A stretch of 64,000 bases of DNA, from contig NZ_CAKKMS010000008.1 in assembly GCF_918698245.1 (NCBI RefSeq), forward strand, positions 1 through 64,000. Direction: 5' to 3'. The translations under genes and the position numbers were made by a program. Below the pieces are notes generated by a model. The model worked only from the letters and a program-made list of their open reading frames with translations. It was not told where the DNA came from and searched no databases. Origin of the DNA: Pedobacter sp. Bi126 (GTDB taxonomy: Bacteria; Bacteroidota; Bacteroidia; Sphingobacteriales; Sphingobacteriaceae). Each line of letters starts with the position of its first letter. The stretch's first letter is position 1. Shown here in pieces: positions 53,390 to 60,587 of this stretch.

Positions 53390-53397
53390 TATTTTTG
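53390..53397 (+). promoter_or_regulatory. -7 box of scpB, abutting the start codon
   Basis: TATTTTTG is a perfect TAnnTTTG box and ends 3 nt before the ATG at 53401. This predicts a leaderless mRNA. Confidence 0.5.
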
Positions 53398-53400
53398 TAT

Positions 53401-53967
53401 ATGCCCAATCACAACATCACCAGGCACATCGAAGCCCTCGTATTTTCTTCCAGCCAAAGCATAGGTACACAAGAAATTATACTTGCCCTAAATGCCGTTT
53501 TTAACGAAGAATTTACCGAAACACAGGTATTCGAAAGCATAGAGCAGATTAAGGAAAAATATGGCCATAATGATTTTGCCATTGAATTGGTATTCTTAAA
53601 CAATGGTTACCAGTTTCTCACCAAAAAAGATTACCATGAAACGGTCAATCAACTTCAGTTACACCGCTCGAAGAAAAAATTAAGTCAGGCCGCGATGGAA
53701 ACACTTGCCATTATTGCCTACCGCCAACCAATAACCAAATTGGAAATCGAACAGATCAGGGGTGTAAATTCAGATTATTCAGTACAACGCCTGCTGGAAA
53801 AAGAGCTGATCAGTATCGACGGAAAAGCAGAAACGCCAGGCAGGCCTATCCTATACAGTACAAGCACATTATTTATGGATTATTTTGGTTTAAATAACTT
53901 AAACCAGCTTCCTCAATTAAAAGACATCGTAAAAGAGGAAAATACCGTTGGAGAAAATGTGGAATAA
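53401..53967 (+). CDS. scpB: chromosome-condensation protein ScpB
   Basis: 189 residues from the ATG at 53401; a 23-residue extension starting in the terminator is rejected. Two winged-helix domains are visible: RHIEALVFSSSQSIGTQEI at the N-terminus and LSQAAMETLAIIAYRQPITKLEIEQIRGV (about 100-128). It binds SMC-ScpA to organise and segregate the chromosome. scpA is not adjacent. The C-terminus is short and acidic. Confidence 0.92.
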   Translation: MPNHNITRHIEALVFSSSQSIGTQEIILALNAVFNEEFTETQVFESIEQIKEKYGHNDFAIELVFLNNGYQFLTKKDYHETVNQLQLHRSKKKLSQAAMETLAIIAYRQPITKLEIEQIRGVNSDYSVQRLLEKELISIDGKAETPGRPILYSTSTLFMDYFGLNNLNQLPQLKDIVKEENTVGENVE

Positions 53968-54042
53968 ATAAATTAATTTCTTTGCTTCCAGATTGTTATT
54001 AAAAAAAGTTTTTTTGTATTTTTAAACTATAAAAGCAATTTT

Positions 54043-54050
54043 TATTTTTG
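54043..54050 (+). promoter_or_regulatory. -7 box of the Asp-rich gene, abutting the start codon
   Basis: TATTTTTG is a perfect TAnnTTTG box and ends 4 nt before the ATG at 54055, again leaderless by prediction. Confidence 0.45.
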
Positions 54051-54054
54051 TGTT

Positions 54055-54246
54055 ATGAAAGCGCCAAAGAAACTCCCAACTAAGCCGACTGCCAAGAAAC
54101 AGGTAGACGAAGATGATGATCTTGAAGATGACGATATTCAAACAACGAAAAAGAAGCCTCAAGATGACGACGATGATGATTTTGATCTGCCATTAGATGA
54201 TCTTGACAACTTCGATAATTTCGACGATGACGACGACGACTATTAA
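54055..54246 (+). CDS. small Asp-rich protein
   Basis: 63 residues with a basic N-terminus (MKAPKKLPTKPTAKKQ) and an extremely acidic remainder with runs of Asp (DDDDDD) and DNFDNFDDD-like units. No signal peptide. The protein should be disordered. It has its own predicted promoter and a terminator, so it is a discrete transcription unit. Similar small acidic proteins occur in related bacteria as far as I recall, but I know no function. Possible ion or basic-protein binder. Confidence 0.6.
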   Translation: MKAPKKLPTKPTAKKQVDEDDDLEDDDIQTTKKKPQDDDDDDFDLPLDDLDNFDNFDDDDDDY

Positions 54247-54268
54247 TATTTAAAATAACATATATTTG

Positions 54269-54302
54269 AAAAAGCATCCGCCCGCTTGGTAGGATGCTTT
54301 TT
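54269..54302 (+). terminator. terminator after the Asp-rich gene
   Basis: AAAAAGCATCC, loop, GGATGCTTTTT then TAATTTT. It is 22 bp after the small gene's stop and 18 bp before the GNAT gene. Confidence 0.85.
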
Positions 54303-54319
54303 AATTTTAAAATCTGCCC

Positions 54320-55438
54320 ATGCAAGTTATACCAGTAAGCAATTCATCACTAAAAAAAGACTTTCTAAACACACCCAAAATCCTATATAAAAACGACAAA
54401 AACTGGATCTGTCCGTTGGATAGTGAGGTTGAGAATGTTTTTAACCCAGAGAAAAATACCTTTTTTGCACATGGAAAATGTACACGCTGGGTTTTAAAAG
54501 ATGATGCAGGAAAACTGATTGGCCGTATAGCTGCTTTTATTAATGAGAAAAAAGCTTACCACTACGACCAGCCAACCGGTGGTATGGGATTTTTTGAATG
54601 TATTGATGATGAAAAAGCGGCCTTTCTTTTATTCGACACAGCAAAAACCTGGTTAGCCGAAAATGGAATGAAAGCCATGGACGGCCCGATTAATTTTGGT
54701 GAAAACGATAGCTTCTGGGGCCTGTTGGTTGAGGGTTTTACCCCTCCTTCTTTCGGCATGAACTATAACTTTCCATACTATCAGAAATTTTTCGAGAAAT
54801 ATGGCTTTGTTACCGAATATGAACAATTAACCAACCATATTAACCTAACTATCCCCTTCCCGGAACGTTTTACAAAAATTGCCAACTGGGTAAGAAATAA
54901 ACCGGGTTATACTTTCGAATATTTCAGCAAGGCCAATTCGAGCAAATACATTAATGATTTAATGGAAATCTACAATGATGGCTGGCAGGATTTCGAAAAC
55001 TTTGTGCCTATTAAAAAAGAAACGCTCGAGGAAAGCTTTAAAAGTATGGAACCCATCATGGATGAACATTTGATCCAGTTTGCCTACTTTAATGGCGAAC
55101 CAGCCTCTTTTGTAGTATTGATTCCAGATGCAAACCAGATGATTAAAGGCTTTGATGGAAAACTTGGTTTAATTGAAAAATTAAAGTTTGCTTACCGCCG
55201 CTGGGTGGGCGTTACCCGTATGAGGGCAATTGTAATGGGTACCAAACCCAAGTTTCAAAAACATGGCCTGGAATCGGTACTTTTTATCCGTTTAGGCGAA
55301 TACGTACTTCCTAAAAATCAGTACAAAGAGCTTGAATTGAGTTGGGTAGGTGATTTTAACGAACAGATGATTGCTATCCATAAAGCCACGGGTGCTACCT
55401 TTGGTAAAAAACACCTTACTATGCGTAAGATATTTTAA
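54320..55438 (+). CDS. GNAT-like N-acetyltransferase family protein
   Basis: 372 residues, with an N-terminal half of unknown fold and a C-terminal GNAT-like domain. A conserved block in the middle is DGPINFGENDSFWGLLVEGF, followed by PSFGMNYNFPYYQKFFEKYGF (read in part). The C-terminal part has RAIVMGTKPKFQKHGLESVLF. Annotated in related genomes as hypothetical or GNAT protein; I cannot assign a substrate. It follows the Asp-rich gene's terminator, so it needs its own promoter or read-through. Confidence 0.7.
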   Translation: MQVIPVSNSSLKKDFLNTPKILYKNDKNWICPLDSEVENVFNPEKNTFFAHGKCTRWVLKDDAGKLIGRIAAFINEKKAYHYDQPTGGMGFFECIDDEKAAFLLFDTAKTWLAENGMKAMDGPINFGENDSFWGLLVEGFTPPSFGMNYNFPYYQKFFEKYGFVTEYEQLTNHINLTIPFPERFTKIANWVRNKPGYTFEYFSKANSSKYINDLMEIYNDGWQDFENFVPIKKETLEESFKSMEPIMDEHLIQFAYFNGEPASFVVLIPDANQMIKGFDGKLGLIEKLKFAYRRWVGVTRMRAIVMGTKPKFQKHGLESVLFIRLGEYVLPKNQYKELELSWVGDFNEQMIAIHKATGATFGKKHLTMRKIF

Positions 55439-55441
55439 ATT

Positions 55442-55546
55442 AATCGTCATTGCGAGAAGGCTTTTTCAGCCGACGAAGCAATCTTAATTCGATAGTATTT
55501 ATCTAATTGAAAGATTGCTTCGTCGTTCCTCCTCGCAATGACGATT
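55442..55546. repeat. inverted repeat, CGTCATTGCGAG type
   Basis: Outer arms AATCGTCATTGCGAG and CTCGCAATGACGATT pair perfectly (15 bp). Inner arms GACGAAGCAATCTT and AAGATTGCTTCGTC pair perfectly (14 bp). It lies exactly between two convergent stops. Half-elements of the same family are near 25461 and 40172. Confidence 0.85.
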
Positions 55547-55556
55547 TGCCGAAAAC

Positions 55557-56489
55557 TTAGCCTGCACTTTTATATTTCGGCAGATTAATCAAAAGCACAC
55601 TACCTAAAATAATCACCAAACCAATAATCTGAGTAAGGCCTATCACTTCGTTGGTAAAAGTTAAACTCAGTAAAACAGCCACTACCGGGTTTACATAAGC
55701 ATAGGTGCTCACTTGCGTAGCCGGGCGCACCTTTAACAACCACACATAAGCGCTAAATGCGGCAATTGAACCAAATAGAATAAGGTAAACGATAGATAAC
55801 CAGGCATCAAGCGGTATGTTACCCCAATCGAGTAATTTAAACTCAGATTTGAAAAACCCTCCGGGTAAAAAAGCCAAGCTGGCCATCAACATCTGCCAGC
55901 CTGTATTAACAGAAACCGAACTACCGGTAGTGGGATGATATTTCGAATAAAGCGATCCTCCAGCCCAGGCTATTGGTCCAAAAACAAGTAATACCATACC
56001 TATAATCTGCAAGTTGCTTTGAGGTTTATCAAGCGCCTGTACAATCTGATCGCCGAATAAGAGCACTACGCCCAAAAAGCCGATTACCAAACCCGATATA
56101 ATATATTTATTACTAAGGTTTTCTTTCCAATGCGATTTATCCAGAATCACGAACCATATTGCTGCCGAAGCGACCATAATGGCTACTAAACCGCTCGGAA
56201 TAAACTGCTCTACCCAAATTACGATTCCGTTACCCAAACCCAACATTAAAATCCCGCTTACAGTAGCAATTTTGATGGTTTTTAGGTTAAAAATATCTTC
56301 TCCGTTAATCTTGCACCAAGTCAACATCAGCACTCCCGCAATAGAAAAACGGAATGCACCTAAAATAAAAGGTGGAAAACCCGCCAAGGCCTTTTGAATA
56401 AAAAAATAGGTAGAACCCCAAACAATATATACGATAGCAAAAGCCAGATAAACCATTACCGGCGATGCTGTTTTGTTTAAATTTGCCAT
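55557..56489 (-). CDS. EamA/DMT family transporter
   Basis: 310 residues with ten predicted membrane segments arranged as two EamA halves. Family hallmarks are YIVWGSTYFFIQKAL near residue 20 and a second repeat (FGPIAWAGGSLYSKY onward). Exporters of this family handle amino acids, nucleosides or other metabolites. It begins 4 bp after the Lrp gene, a common pair in which the Lrp regulator controls the exporter. Confidence 0.88.
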   Translation of the reverse strand: MANLNKTASPVMVYLAFAIVYIVWGSTYFFIQKALAGFPPFILGAFRFSIAGVLMLTWCKINGEDIFNLKTIKIATVSGILMLGLGNGIVIWVEQFIPSGLVAIMVASAAIWFVILDKSHWKENLSNKYIISGLVIGFLGVVLLFGDQIVQALDKPQSNLQIIGMVLLVFGPIAWAGGSLYSKYHPTTGSSVSVNTGWQMLMASLAFLPGGFFKSEFKLLDWGNIPLDAWLSIVYLILFGSIAAFSAYVWLLKVRPATQVSTYAYVNPVVAVLLSLTFTNEVIGLTQIIGLVIILGSVLLINLPKYKSAG

Positions 56490-56493
56490 ATGC

Positions 56494-56973
56494 TTATTTT
56501 TCAGGAATTACTAATTTTTGATGCTCTTTTACGGTCTCCAGTACAATCGTGGTTTTAACCGATAAAATATTCGGAATCTTACTAAATTCATCCCGCAGTA
56601 AAGCCATTAATGAGGCCGAATCTGCTGTCCTCACCTTAATCAGAAAGCAATCATCTCCTGCAATAACGTGTACTTCTTGTACATCAGGTATTTTTGCCAG
56701 TTCGTTTGCGGTATCACTACAGCCCAAACTTTGAGATGATTTCATTGAAATAAAGGCGAGTAATTTTAAATCGAGTGCCACAGGGTTTATCCGGGCATTA
56801 TATTGGGTAATTACATTTTTTTTTTCCAACTTCTTTACCCGTTCCAACACAGCTGAAGGAACCAGATCCAATGCCTTTGCTAAATCTACATTCGAGATCC
56901 GCGCGTTATCCTGCATAAGTCTGAGTATAGCCAGATCGATATGATCTAAACTAAAATTGCTTTCGATTACCAT
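56494..56973 (-). CDS. Lrp/AsnC family regulator
   Basis: 159 residues. N-terminal HTH: LDHIDLAILRLMQDNARISNVDLAKALDL (about 9-37, read in part), then an RAM-type ligand domain with EVHVIAGDDCFLIKVRT (about 98-114). Dimeric to octameric DNA-binding protein responding to an amino acid. Four bp separate it from the EamA gene, so it probably regulates that exporter and itself. Confidence 0.9.
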   Translation of the reverse strand: MVIESNFSLDHIDLAILRLMQDNARISNVDLAKALDLVPSAVLERVKKLEKKNVITQYNARINPVALDLKLLAFISMKSSQSLGCSDTANELAKIPDVQEVHVIAGDDCFLIKVRTADSASLMALLRDEFSKIPNILSVKTTIVLETVKEHQKLVIPEK

Positions 56974-57092
56974 TCTATATAAATATAAATATTTAGAATA
57001 AAATTCATAATAATTTAATTAAAAATGAATTTTATTCTTATTTATTGTTTTATAATGATAATTAGTCAGTAAAAGAACAGATAAACCGATTT

Positions 57093-57416
57093 TTATATCC
57101 CGAGCTTATCATACAGATCGATAACCTTTTTACGGAGCTTATTAATTTCTTCTTCCTTTTCGATCAGTTCTTTTTTAAGTGCAAGAAGTTCTTCTTCTGA
57201 TGAATCTGATATTACAGATTGGCCAGATATCAACTGCATTACCGGAACCTTAAATGTTCTGGAAATCTGGAGTAAACGGGAAATATTGAGATCGGTTTGG
57301 CCTGTCTCTATTTTACAAAAGGCAGGAGTAGAAATATTAAGTTTTTTAGCAGCATCCGCCTGACTTAGACCTAAGGCCAACCTACTTTGCTTAATGTTAT
57401 CTCCGATGCTTTTCAT
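57093..57416 (-). CDS. XRE-family helix-turn-helix protein with coiled coil
   Basis: 107 residues. Residues 1-60 form a Cro/C1-type HTH (GLSQADAAKKLNISTPAFCKIETGQ, in part), and residues about 75-104 are a heptad-rich coiled coil (EEELLALKKELIEKEEEINK). The coiled coil suggests dimerisation rather than ligand binding. It lies downstream of mpl on the same strand and could belong to the same run. Its regulated genes are unknown. Confidence 0.82.
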   Translation of the reverse strand: MKSIGDNIKQSRLALGLSQADAAKKLNISTPAFCKIETGQTDLNISRLLQISRTFKVPVMQLISGQSVISDSSEEELLALKKELIEKEEEINKLRKKVIDLYDKLGI

Positions 57417-57433
57417 ACTTTTTTTTTAGATTT

Positions 57434-57503
57434 GAGATATTAGACGTGAGATAGAGAATCTGAATCCGTCTCATATCTAATATCTCACGTCTAATATCTA
57501 TCT
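57434..57503. repeat. paired period-7 arrays forming a 19-bp hairpin
   Basis: Right side TCTCATA, TCTAATA, TCTCACG, TCTAATA, TCTATCT (57469-57503) in exact register. Left side GAGATAT, TAGACGT, GAGATAG (57434-57454). Nineteen bp (57435-57453 with 57481-57499) pair perfectly. The mpl stop codon (57498-57500) lies in the array. Confidence 0.85.
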
Positions 57504-58850
57504 CTTTAAAGAAGCTGCCAACTCAGGCAGATCGAAACCTGCGTAATTGCCAGAACTCATCATGAGTAGATTAGTGTTTTTATAATTCAAGCTCAATAAA
57601 TAAGCTTTTAACTTAGTTGCATCATTAAAAAACTTCAGTTTTGGATTAGCAAAGGCCTGCTGAACATCATCTTCAGAAAAAGGCTCCATCCGTTTTTGTT
57701 CAAAAGATTTAATATCTATAAAAACAATTGCCTCATCGGCTTTATCCATTGCTCCTGTATATTCTTTTAAAAAATCTTTATTCAGGCTACTGAAAGTATG
57801 CAATTCGATACAGGCTACTAATTTCCGATTGGTAAACTGCGCTTTAACAGCATCGATAGTAGCTTTTAACTTTGACGGCGAATGTGCAAAATCTTTGTAA
57901 ACGTTGGTTGATTCATCAGCTGAGATCACTTCTAAACGTTTAGCTGCACCAGTAAATGAAGAAATGGCGACATCAAATTCTTTCGCATTGATTTCCAATT
58001 GTTTGCACACCAATTTAGCTGCATTCAGGTTCATCAGGTTGTGATCGCCAAAAATCTTTAAAGCTGTTTCTTCTGGAAGCAGATAGGTTATTCCATTTCT
58101 GATTTCATGCGCTGGAATAGCATAAGCAATCTTTGTAACGTTGGCTTTTGATTGTGTTACAATTTCATTTAAATCAGCATCTGCTTCACAATAAATTAAA
58201 GTTCCGTTATCTTCAATCGTATCGATAAATTTATCAAACTGCGAAGTATAATCGGCATAGGTTGGAAAAACATTGATGTGATCCCATGCAATACCGCTAA
58301 TTACAGCCACATTTGCCTTGTAAAGATGAAATTTAGGTCTTCTATCAATCGGTGAAGCTAAATACTCATCTCCTTCAATAATCATCACCGGTGCTTCTTC
58401 GGTAACCTTTACCATGGTTTCGAAGCCGGCCAGCTGTGCACCTACCAAATAATCGAAATCGCGTTTATAGTAATTTAGCACATGTAAAATCATACTGGTA
58501 ATGGTTGTTTTACCATGACTGCCGCCAATTACTACGCGTAACTTATTTTTGCTTTGCTCGTAAATATATTCAGGATAAGAATAGATTTTAACACCTAATT
58601 CTTGTGCTTTCAATAACTCTGGGTTATCGATACGGGCGTGCATGCCTAAAATTACAGCATCCAGGTCGCTTGAGATGCGATTTTCATCCCAACCCATTTC
58701 AGCAGGCAAGAGTCCGTATTTATCTAAACGGGATTTTGCAGGCTCGAAAATCACATCATCAGATCCCGAAATTTGATACCCTTTTTTATGTAAGGCGATG
58801 GCCAGATTGTGCATTGCACTTCCACCAATCGCAATAAAATGTATGTGCAT
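57498..58850 (-). CDS. mpl: UDP-N-acetylmuramate:tripeptide ligase (Mpl)
   Basis: 450 residues of the Mur ligase family, recycling murein tripeptide onto UDP-MurNAc. N-terminal GGSAMHNLAIALHKKGYQISGSD, P-loop GGSHGKTTITSMIL (about 110-123), and a C-terminal domain with KDFAHSPSKLKATIDAVK (the Mpl-type HSP motif). GMHARIDNPELLKAQELG fits Mpl over MurC. It is cytoplasmic. It lies between arrays of short repeats at both ends. Confidence 0.88.
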   Translation of the reverse strand: MHIHFIAIGGSAMHNLAIALHKKGYQISGSDDVIFEPAKSRLDKYGLLPAEMGWDENRISSDLDAVILGMHARIDNPELLKAQELGVKIYSYPEYIYEQSKNKLRVVIGGSHGKTTITSMILHVLNYYKRDFDYLVGAQLAGFETMVKVTEEAPVMIIEGDEYLASPIDRRPKFHLYKANVAVISGIAWDHINVFPTYADYTSQFDKFIDTIEDNGTLIYCEADADLNEIVTQSKANVTKIAYAIPAHEIRNGITYLLPEETALKIFGDHNLMNLNAAKLVCKQLEINAKEFDVAISSFTGAAKRLEVISADESTNVYKDFAHSPSKLKATIDAVKAQFTNRKLVACIELHTFSSLNKDFLKEYTGAMDKADEAIVFIDIKSFEQKRMEPFSEDDVQQAFANPKLKFFNDATKLKAYLLSLNYKNTNLLMMSSGNYAGFDLPELAASLKR

Positions 58851-58862
58851 ATAAGTTAATTA

Positions 58863-58939
58863 TTGAATGAGAGAAGGGTTGAATGAAAGAATGGGTATTG
58901 TCTTAAACTCAATCATTTTCTCATTCAACATTCAATCAT
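58863..58939. repeat. paired period-8 arrays over a stop codon
   Basis: Left side TTGAATGA, GAGAAGGG, TTGAATGA, AAGAATGG (58863-58894). Right side TCAATCAT, TTTCTCAT, TCAACAT, TCAATCAT (58909-58939, one unit 7 bp). Left and right are complementary (TTGAATGA/TCATTCAA). The right array reaches the prmA stop at 58939. Confidence 0.7.
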
Positions 58940-59778
58940 TATTTTTTCTCAAACTGAGCCGCAACCCAATCGCCATTTTGTTTATGATCGACGTATTTGA
59001 TGCCATATTTAGCACACTCAGCGGTAATCATTCCTAAATCAGGATCTAAATAAAATCCACTGAAGAAAATTTTGCCTCCAGCTTTCAATACCTCGGCGTA
59101 ACGGTGAATCTGATCCAGAAGTATATTTCTATTGATATTGGCAAAAATAACATCGTATTCCTCGTTAGGAATCACCTCCTTACTACCACAAAGCGCCTTT
59201 AGATTGTCGACATTGTTAAGCGCAGCATTTTCGATGGTACTTTCGTAACAGATATCATCATAATCAATGGCCATTAAGCTTTTAGCACCAAGTTTTGCAG
59301 CCAGAATTGCTAAAATCCCGGTACCACAGCCCATATCCAGAATATTTTTATCCTTTAAATCAGCCGCTAAAATATACTGCATTACCATTGTGGTCGTTTG
59401 ATGATGACCAGTACCGAAAGCCATTTTAGGATCGATTACAATCTCATACGGATATGATGGCTGAGGTTCATGAAAGGTTGCCCTTACATAACATACATCA
59501 TCAATAATCAGCGGACTAAAATTTTTCTCCCATTCAGCATTCCAGTTTTCGTCGGCAACATCTTCTAAAGTATAATCGGTTGCAAATTCTTCGCTATAAT
59601 TTGCCAAGAGATCTTTTAATTCCTGCTCGTTAAAGTTGTCTTTGATTACGAAAGCCGTAAAACCACCCTCACTATCTTCGAAAGTATCGAAGCCTAGATC
59701 GGCAAGATCGCTGATGAGCAGATCCTGTTGATAATCTTCGATACTTTTGAATGTAAATATTGCTTTTGTGTATTGCAT
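58939..59778 (-). CDS. prmA: ribosomal protein L11 methyltransferase
   Basis: 279 residues. SAM-binding ILDMGCGTGILAILAAKLGA (about 143-162) follows the conserved DPKMAFGTGHHQTT (about 116-129). N-terminal substrate-recognition domain about 1-80. Trimethylates ribosomal protein L11. It directly follows tpiA with no gap, as part of the minus-strand run. Confidence 0.92.
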   Translation of the reverse strand: MQYTKAIFTFKSIEDYQQDLLISDLADLGFDTFEDSEGGFTAFVIKDNFNEQELKDLLANYSEEFATDYTLEDVADENWNAEWEKNFSPLIIDDVCYVRATFHEPQPSYPYEIVIDPKMAFGTGHHQTTTMVMQYILAADLKDKNILDMGCGTGILAILAAKLGAKSLMAIDYDDICYESTIENAALNNVDNLKALCGSKEVIPNEEYDVIFANINRNILLDQIHRYAEVLKAGGKIFFSGFYLDPDLGMITAECAKYGIKYVDHKQNGDWVAAQFEKK

Positions 59779-60540
59779 TTAGCTATTTAATGCTTTAATA
59801 ATATCTATAAAATCGCGTGATTTTAACGATGCACCACCAATTAGGCCGCCGTCAATATCATTCTGAGAAAATAAACTTGCAGCGTTGCCCGGGTTACAGC
59901 TACCACCGTATAAAATGGTTGTATCATCAGCCACATTAAAACCATAGTTAGCTTGAATTTCACTACGGATAAAAGCATGAATATCTTGCGCTTGCTCTGG
60001 AGAAGCAGTTAAACCTGTGCCAATAGCCCAAACTGGCTCGTAAGCAATAACCAATTTTTTGAAGTCTTCTTCAGTTAAACTAAAAATACCTTCTACCAAC
60101 TGTTTTTTTAATACTTCATAATAACTACCGTTGTTACGTTCGTCTAAAGTTTCGCCAATACAGAAAATTGGTGTTAAGCCATTCGCCAAGGCAACTTTAG
60201 TTTTTTCAGCTAATAAAGCATCGCTTTCAGCGAAATATTGTCTGCGTTCTGAGTGGCCTAAAATAACGTATTCTGCACCAACAGATTTCACCATTTTAGC
60301 TGAAGTTTCGCCTGTATATGCTCCGCTTTCTTTATCGCTAATATTTTGAGCGCCAATTTTAACATCGTTACCCCCCAATTTTGCCAAGCTGTTTAAGTGA
60401 ATAAACGGTGAGCAAATAATAGCCAGTTGATCGCCTTTGCGCTCATCTTTAACCATATTTACGATTTCGCTGAACAACGAAACACCTTCGTTATAATCTA
60501 AGTTCATTTTCCAGTTACCGGCAACAATCTTTTTTCTCAT
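59779..60540 (-). CDS. tpiA: triosephosphate isomerase
   Basis: 253 residues. Catalytic motifs: VAGNWKMN (lysine about 11), LGHSERRQYF (histidine about 97), AYEPVWAIGTG (glutamate about 169) and LYGGSCNPGNA. It interconverts dihydroxyacetone phosphate and glyceraldehyde-3-phosphate in glycolysis. prmA begins at the next base, so the two are translationally linked. Confidence 0.97.
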   Translation of the reverse strand: MRKKIVAGNWKMNLDYNEGVSLFSEIVNMVKDERKGDQLAIICSPFIHLNSLAKLGGNDVKIGAQNISDKESGAYTGETSAKMVKSVGAEYVILGHSERRQYFAESDALLAEKTKVALANGLTPIFCIGETLDERNNGSYYEVLKKQLVEGIFSLTEEDFKKLVIAYEPVWAIGTGLTASPEQAQDIHAFIRSEIQANYGFNVADDTTILYGGSCNPGNAASLFSQNDIDGGLIGGASLKSRDFIDIIKALNS

Positions 60541-60587
60541 TTTGTATTATTTAATGCTTGGTTGATCTTTCCAGATCGGGTTTTATA

